The position numbers were made by a program, and so were the translations under genes. From Campylobacterales bacterium (lineage in GTDB: Bacteria > Campylobacterota > Campylobacteria > Campylobacterales > QNZT01), in the NCBI GenBank assembly GCA_027056215.1, contig JALULO010000133.1:1-10222 (forward strand): a DNA stretch of 10,222 nt, written 5' to 3'. Shown piece after piece: positions 6,259-10,222 of the stretch (the first letter of the stretch is position 1; the number at the start of each line of letters is the position of its first letter). The notes under the pieces were generated by a model that was not told the DNA's origin, did not search any database, and worked only from the letters and a program-made list of their open reading frames with translations.

Positions 6259-7248
6259 GTGAAGGACAAATTTACTGTTACTATAAGTGATGTTAATGGT
6301 GTTCGACAGTATACCTATGAACAAGTTGTAAAGATTGTTATAAAATGGACTTTGTTAGCATTGATTGTGTTAGGTGTATTGGGTTGGCTTGCTTATAAAT
6401 CCTTTCCATGTAAAGAGCAACATCTTGAAGATGCAAAGTTATCTCAAAAGATTATGATCTTAAAAACAAAACAACAAGATTTGAATAAGCATCAAAAGGT
6501 ATTGCAGGAAATAATCAATACTAAAAATCAACAATTAGTAGATATTGACAGACAACTCCAAAAGTTTGAAAAGATTACAGGAGTAGTGAGTGATACAAAT
6601 AAAAGTATTATTCAGCGTATCCAGATCACGCAGGATAATGTTTTACAAAAAATCAAAGAAACTAAAAAAGCTGTGGTGGTGAAAATGGCAGTCAAAGAGA
6701 TTGAAAAAAAACCTATAAAAACGTCTAAAGTATTGCCTTTGTCTAAAATCACACTTTTAAACCAAATGATACCCAATGGTAAGCCTGTTAAAAAGTTTCG
6801 TTTGATTAGCCGTTATGGTTACCGTACACATCCCATTACAAAAAGGATGGAGTTTCATCCAGGCATTGATATGGCAGCAGCTATAGGAACACCTGTCTTT
6901 GCTCCGGCAGATGGTGTTGTTACGTATGCAAAACAAAAAAGTGGATACGGAAAATATATGCTCATCAGTCATTCTTTCGGATTTAAGACTGTTTACGGAC
7001 ATTTGAGTGATTTTGCCTGTGCAGAGGGAACTTATGTGAAAAAAGGTGATATTATTGCATATGTGGGTAATAGTGGTAAAAGTATCGAACCTCATTTACA
7101 CTATGAAGTGCGGTATTTAAATAAATGGCTAGATCCTGAACCATTTTTATTGGAAAATCCAAAAACACTCAATGAAATCCAAAAGCGCAATACTATGGTT
7201 AATTGGGCAGGTTTGATCGATCAAATAAAACTTACACAGTATAAATAA
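6259..7248 (+). CDS. Membrane-anchored M23 (LytM) peptidoglycan endopeptidase, Csd1/Pgp3-like
   Basis: Predicted zinc endopeptidase cutting peptide crosslinks of the wall from the periplasmic side. The 329 residues comprise a short cytoplasmic start, one membrane helix (about 27-48), a Lys/Gln-rich probable coiled coil (about 55-135), a linker and a C-terminal M23 domain (about 178-295). All zinc and catalytic motifs are present: FHPGIDM with His200 and Asp204, YGHLS with His247, and HLH at 279-281, so it should be active. GTG at 6259 is the first start after an in-frame TAG at 6253-6255, with AAGGA at 6247-6251. The bactofilin follows after 17 bp. In Helicobacter pylori the neighbouring csd1, ccmA and csd2 set helical cell shape; this gene resembles the Csd1 side. 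The exact paralogue is uncertain. Confidence 0.9.
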   Translation: MKDKFTVTISDVNGVRQYTYEQVVKIVIKWTLLALIVLGVLGWLAYKSFPCKEQHLEDAKLSQKIMILKTKQQDLNKHQKVLQEIINTKNQQLVDIDRQLQKFEKITGVVSDTNKSIIQRIQITQDNVLQKIKETKKAVVVKMAVKEIEKKPIKTSKVLPLSKITLLNQMIPNGKPVKKFRLISRYGYRTHPITKRMEFHPGIDMAAAIGTPVFAPADGVVTYAKQKSGYGKYMLISHSFGFKTVYGHLSDFACAEGTYVKKGDIIAYVGNSGKSIEPHLHYEVRYLNKWLDPEPFLLENPKTLNEIQKRNTMVNWAGLIDQIKLTQYK

Positions 7249-7265
7249 AATTAGGAAGGTATAAA

Positions 7266-7925
7266 ATGGCATTATTTGGGTCAAAAAAAGATGAAAAGAG
7301 TAAAAAAGATAGTTCTGCCAGGCAAAAACAAAAGCTATCTGAAGCAACAGGCAATTCAACTATTATCACACGAGATACACATATAGAAGGTACAATTACA
7401 GGTAATGATGCTATCAATATAGATGGTAAAATTGTCGGGGATGTAAAAATTAAAAATAACGTTATTGTTTCTAAGAATGGAACAGTTATAGGTAATATAC
7501 ACTCACCTAAAGTAATCTGTAGTGGTAAAATTATTGGAAATATTATGTGTGATCATCTTGAAGTGTTGAAATCTGCATTGGTTAAAAGTGCAATTAATGC
7601 TGATGGTGTGATTGTTTATGGGAAGATTGAAGGGCAGATAGAAGCTGAAAATGTTAATATTGAACTAGATGGTTTAGTGACAGATAAGATTCAGGCTAAA
7701 AATGTCAATATCAGTGGGACTTTTGATGGTACTATCGCATGTGATTTACTTTCCACCAAAGGAACGGCCATCGTAAAAGGTGGAATTTATGTTAAAAACA
7801 TTTCTAACCAGGGTGGTAGAATAGAGGGCTCTATCGGTCAGTATAAAGATGTTATCACTTCGGATAAGTCTCAGGCAATCGAAAAGCAGGATGATATAGA
7901 AGAAGATATTAGAAAAACTGACTAA
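7266..7925 (+). CDS. ccmA: Bactofilin (CcmA-like polymer-forming cytoskeletal protein)
   Basis: Bactofilins form non-polar filaments through a right-handed beta-helix without nucleotide and position wall enzymes. The helix region spans about residues 33-196 with the expected regular turns of short beta strands and Gly/Asn/Asp corners (TIITRDTHIEGTITG, INIDGKIVGDVKI, VIGNIHS, GKIIGNIMC, YGKIEGQIEA, GTFDGTI, GGRIEGSIG). It is flanked by a Lys/Ser-rich N-terminal tail (MALFGSKKDEKSKKD) and an acidic, disordered C-terminal tail. At 219 residues it is clearly longer than the roughly 136-residue H. pylori CcmA. ATG at 7266 has AGGAAGG about 6 bp upstream. Its 3' end overlaps the convergent thioredoxin gene by 17 bp. 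The M23 gene upstream supports a cell-shape role. Confidence 0.9.
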   Translation: MALFGSKKDEKSKKDSSARQKQKLSEATGNSTIITRDTHIEGTITGNDAINIDGKIVGDVKIKNNVIVSKNGTVIGNIHSPKVICSGKIIGNIMCDHLEVLKSALVKSAINADGVIVYGKIEGQIEAENVNIELDGLVTDKIQAKNVNISGTFDGTIACDLLSTKGTAIVKGGIYVKNISNQGGRIEGSIGQYKDVITSDKSQAIEKQDDIEEDIRKTD

Positions 7926-8424
7926 TCCAGATCTTTAATTTTAGAGAGATAGAAGTGGTATAACCTACTTCTGTAAATGTATGTAGTCCTTTTTTGTTGT
8001 AAGTAAATAGTGTTGGAAAAGTATTGACCTTAAATTTTGTGCTAAGATTTCCGTTTTTGTCATTGACAACAGGAAAATGTAGATCTCTTTTTTTCATGTA
8101 GGGTTTGATATCTTCATCTGAACCACTGTTTACTGCAATAGTTAAAACCGTATACTCTTTTGATAGTTTATCTATAACAGGTGATTCCATCTTGCAAATA
8201 GGACACCAAGAACCCCAAAAATAGAGTATCAAAGGTTTTCCTTCACTATACGAAACCAATGATAATTTGCTCTGATTTACAAGTGTTAAGTTTAGATCTG
8301 GAATATGCTGATTTTCCAATTTTGGTTTTTTGATGTAACTTACGATATTTGCGATGATAAATATCATTATTATTAGTTTAAGTACCTCGATAATGGTCTT
8401 TTTGATAGAAATATTGATTTTCAT
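7909..8424 (-). CDS. Membrane-tethered TlpA/ScsD-like thioredoxin
   Basis: Predicted periplasmic thiol-disulfide oxidoreductase, anchored by one N-terminal helix (about 11-29). The thioredoxin fold (about 40-171) has the active site WCPIC (Cys74, Cys77) in LYFWGSWCPICKMESP and the cis-proline in NTFPTL (Pro137). The order YFWGSWCPIC, AVNSGSDEDI, HFPVVNDKNG and a closing Gly-x-Thr-Thr-Ser near the end resembles the ScsD (suppressor of copper sensitivity) family of 168 or so residues. Substrate and redox direction cannot be read from sequence. ATG at 8424 shares its A with the nth stop codon (TAATG), implying translational coupling; no other Scs or Dsb gene is visible here. Confidence 0.85.
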   Translation of the reverse strand: MKINISIKKTIIEVLKLIIMIFIIANIVSYIKKPKLENQHIPDLNLTLVNQSKLSLVSYSEGKPLILYFWGSWCPICKMESPVIDKLSKEYTVLTIAVNSGSDEDIKPYMKKRDLHFPVVNDKNGNLSTKFKVNTFPTLFTYNKKGLHTFTEVGYTTSISLKLKIWISQFF

Positions 8425-9071
8425 TAGCCGGCTTTAAAACTCTCTTTGCTTTTACAAAGATCTGTTAAGAAACATTCAGTATCGCATTTTGGGTTTTTTG
8501 CGGTACATATATACCTGCCAAAAAGAACCATAGCTTGATGAAGTATATAAAGATTGTCTGTAAATTTTTGAACGAGATCCTCTTCTGTTTTTGCCGGGGT
8601 TTTTGCATCACTAAGACCTAACCTATGTGCAACACGAAAAACGTGTGTGTCTACTGCCATCAGATTTGCTTGTGTGTATTCGATCATGACAACATGTGCA
8701 GTTTTTTGACCAACTCCAGCAAGTTTAATCAACTCTTTTTCATCCAATGGAATCTCTCCATGATAGTTATCTATAACACTGTGTGCCATTTTTATGAGAT
8801 TTTGTGCTTTATTGTTGAAAAAAGAGCAGGTTTTGATAAGTTCTTTGACATCGTCAAGATCAGCATGTGCTAGATCTGCTGGTGTTGGATATTTTTTAAA
8901 AAGAGCAGGAGTGATGAGATTTACCCGCTTGTCAGTACATTGAGCTGAAAGCATAACAGATACCAACAATTCATATACATTAGTATACGCGAGTTCTGTT
9001 TTTGCATCTTTATACCGCTCTATAAAGCGTTGTTTAATCTCCTCGATTTCTTTTTTTGTTGCCTTTTTCAT
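8424..9071 (-). CDS. nth: Endonuclease III, DNA glycosylase/AP lyase
   Basis: Base-excision repair enzyme removing oxidised pyrimidines and cutting at abasic sites. Numbering from ATG at 9071 (215 aa): helix-hairpin-helix LAGVGQKTAHV (117-127) with catalytic Lys123, then AVDTHVFRV (139-147) with catalytic Asp141. The C-terminal 4Fe-4S cysteines are Cys189, Cys196, Cys200 and Cys206, spaced C-x6-C-x3-C-x5-C; the classic spacing is C-x6-C-x2-C-x5-C, so there is one extra residue. ATG at 9071 is preferred over TTG at 9074 because AAGGGA lies about 8 bp upstream of the ATG. It begins 3 bp after the stop of the upstream gene and overlaps the thioredoxin gene by one base. Confidence 0.95.
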   Translation of the reverse strand: MKKATKKEIEEIKQRFIERYKDAKTELAYTNVYELLVSVMLSAQCTDKRVNLITPALFKKYPTPADLAHADLDDVKELIKTCSFFNNKAQNLIKMAHSVIDNYHGEIPLDEKELIKLAGVGQKTAHVVMIEYTQANLMAVDTHVFRVAHRLGLSDAKTPAKTEEDLVQKFTDNLYILHQAMVLFGRYICTAKNPKCDTECFLTDLCKSKESFKAG

Positions 9072-9074
9072 CAA

Positions 9075-10222
9075 CTATTTCCCTTCATATGCAGTTACGT
9101 CCGGATCACTATAGTTTGGAACATCATCATAACTAAAAACAGCATAATACTTATCAACTTTTGGTGATCCAAAGTTGTCATAAGTATAGTTATCACTACC
9201 TGCATATAGTTTTACGCCATCGTAAGGATTTTTGGGGATATGAAAACGATTTCTTATCACATAAGCACCTGTAAAACTTTCATCTTTAGGATTTTCCCAT
9301 GAAAGTTTTACCATGCCTTTTTCAATAGATGTTTTTAAGTTTGTACAAGGTGCAGGTGGGTATTTCCTTCGTTTGATAAATTTGATAACAAGTTTAACCG
9401 TATGATCATCATGTTGTCCATACCAGTCAACCAAATGATTTTTGGCATCACCGGCGGTAGTTGCTTTCACGACAAAGCGTACTGATTTGTTTTGTGCATG
9501 AAAATTTTCAAGTTCTGTTTTGCTAAGTGTGTCAAATAGAAAGAAATGTTTATTGCTTTTTTTAAGATCAGACAAACTAACTTCATAACCGATAAATTCG
9601 ATTTTCTCTCTATCTTTAATATCTTCATAGTCTTGACTTTGTGTGTCTACAAATTCTATATTGTATCTTATGTCTTTTGATGACTTTGGTTTATTTTTAT
9701 TTTGAATAACGATATATGCATCAGTTACAACAGTGCTACTAGCTGGAGGTAGTGTATCAAGTGCAAATTCCATATATCCATATATCTTTTCACCATTTTT
9801 ATCAAAACCACATGCCAATTTTTCTGTAGTTGTGTTTTCGCTTGAAATAGTATTAATAAGTGTTGGTTTTATGTCAAGTTCTGTTGATGGTAAGGTATAC
9901 TTGATATCAAGATGTGGTCTGTAGTGAATACCTCCACCAAAAGGACCGTACCCTAGATCAAACTGCATCATTTGTGAATCCCTACCCAAAGGAAGTTTGG
10001 TCGGTCCTTGAAAACGAAAAAGTGCTTTTTGATTGCTTATTTCATGTTCGAGAAGTTTCTTTTCATAGTCATTAAAATGCCATTGTCTCCATATCCCTTG
10101 TGTCAGTTTTTCTGATGGGATGGTTTCGCCTAGTGTTTGGATGATTTCTGCTTCATGAATTTGTTGAAAATCAGTGATTTCGCTAACACTTTGTTGGTTA
10201 ACAAAGGAGAGTGCCCATTCAC
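9075..10222 (-). CDS. Unrecognised protein with a fibronectin-III-like C-terminus (5' end outside window)
   Basis: The frame is open from its TAG at 9075-9077 to the right edge, with 381 residues visible and no stop; the real start lies beyond 10222. A TTG at 9989 is in frame but has coding-like sequence upstream (for example GIWRQWHFNDYEKKLLEHEI), so it is not the start. Three parts can be seen. About 75 polar, probably helical residues come first. A beta-rich middle (about 9360-9960) contains MQFDLGYGPFGGGIHYRPHL and ends VKLVIKFIKRRK. A final 90 or so residues (about 9078-9355) read like a fibronectin type III fold: VKLSWENP, AYVIRN, TYDNFG, KYYAVFSYD. The middle domain could be a carbohydrate-binding-like beta sandwich, a weak guess. 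Function and export are unknown. nth starts 3 bp after its stop. Confidence 0.8.
   Translation of the reverse strand, partial: EWALSFVNQQSVSEITDFQQIHEAEIIQTLGETIPSEKLTQGIWRQWHFNDYEKKLLEHEISNQKALFRFQGPTKLPLGRDSQMMQFDLGYGPFGGGIHYRPHLDIKYTLPSTELDIKPTLINTISSENTTTEKLACGFDKNGEKIYGYMEFALDTLPPASSTVVTDAYIVIQNKNKPKSSKDIRYNIEFVDTQSQDYEDIKDREKIEFIGYEVSLSDLKKSNKHFFLFDTLSKTELENFHAQNKSVRFVVKATTAGDAKNHLVDWYGQHDDHTVKLVIKFIKRRKYPPAPCTNLKTSIEKGMVKLSWENPKDESFTGAYVIRNRFHIPKNPYDGVKLYAGSDNYTYDNFGSPKVDKYYAVFSYDDVPNYSDPDVTAYEGK

Noticed and set aside
6757..7417. Minus-strand frames opposite the M23 and bactofilin genes
   Set aside because: They are antisense shadows of well-supported genes; the hydrophobic stretches are reverse-strand readings of lysine-rich coding sequence.
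9987..9989. TTG at 9989 as the start of the right-edge protein
   Set aside because: The same frame continues upstream without a stop for the remaining 233 bases and reads like protein, so the TTG is an internal leucine codon.
1..10222. CRISPR array, phage genes or insertion sequence
   Set aside because: No regularly spaced repeats, no transposase or phage motifs and no paired terminal repeats were seen on either strand.

Overview
The window looks like an AT-rich chromosome segment of a Campylobacterota (Epsilonproteobacteria) bacterium. The basis is the block gpmI / mraY-murD, a MurD with the short N-terminal part seen in that group, and an M23 cell-shape peptidase directly followed by a bactofilin, as in the Helicobacter csd1-ccmA locus. 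The protein features fit a free-living member of the Sulfurimonas/Sulfurovum type better than Campylobacter or Helicobacter proper, but that placement is inference.

Layout. (1) 1-381: no large gene; two overlapping plus-strand micro-ORFs encode tiny single-span membrane peptides, the second with a very good ribosome binding site. (2) 382-1860, minus: cofactor-independent phosphoglycerate mutase (gpmI), with a hairpin across its stop codon. (3) 1976-4236, plus: mraY and murD, two consecutive steps of peptidoglycan precursor synthesis, 5 bp apart and divergent from gpmI. (4) 4276-4351, plus: tRNA-Phe(GAA) with its own -10 box at the end of murD. (5) 4397-5933, minus: a complete hipBA-type toxin-antitoxin pair, with all HipA kinase motifs intact and the two genes overlapping. 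(6) 5934-6258: a 325-bp control region with a perfect 10-bp inverted repeat, spaced direct repeats, promoters in both directions and a possible 29-aa hydrophobic peptide gene. (7) 6259-7925, plus: a membrane-anchored M23 (LytM) endopeptidase and an unusually long bactofilin, a likely cell-shape pair. (8) 7909-10222, minus: a tightly coupled run of a large unrecognised protein with a fibronectin-III-like C-terminus (open at the right edge), endonuclease III (nth) and a membrane-tethered ScsD-like thioredoxin. The last gene runs 17 bp into the bactofilin gene.

Function. Most of the window is core metabolism and cell-wall biology: MraY and MurD supply lipid-linked precursor, while the M23 enzyme and bactofilin probably trim the wall and set its curvature. 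The hipBA module between tRNA-Phe and the cell-shape genes is the clear accessory element. I found no integrase, transposase, CRISPR array or phage gene, and no clear evidence of a wholly new multi-gene system. The least explained parts are the micro-ORF pair at the left edge, the repeat-rich hipB upstream region, and the unrecognised protein at the right edge.
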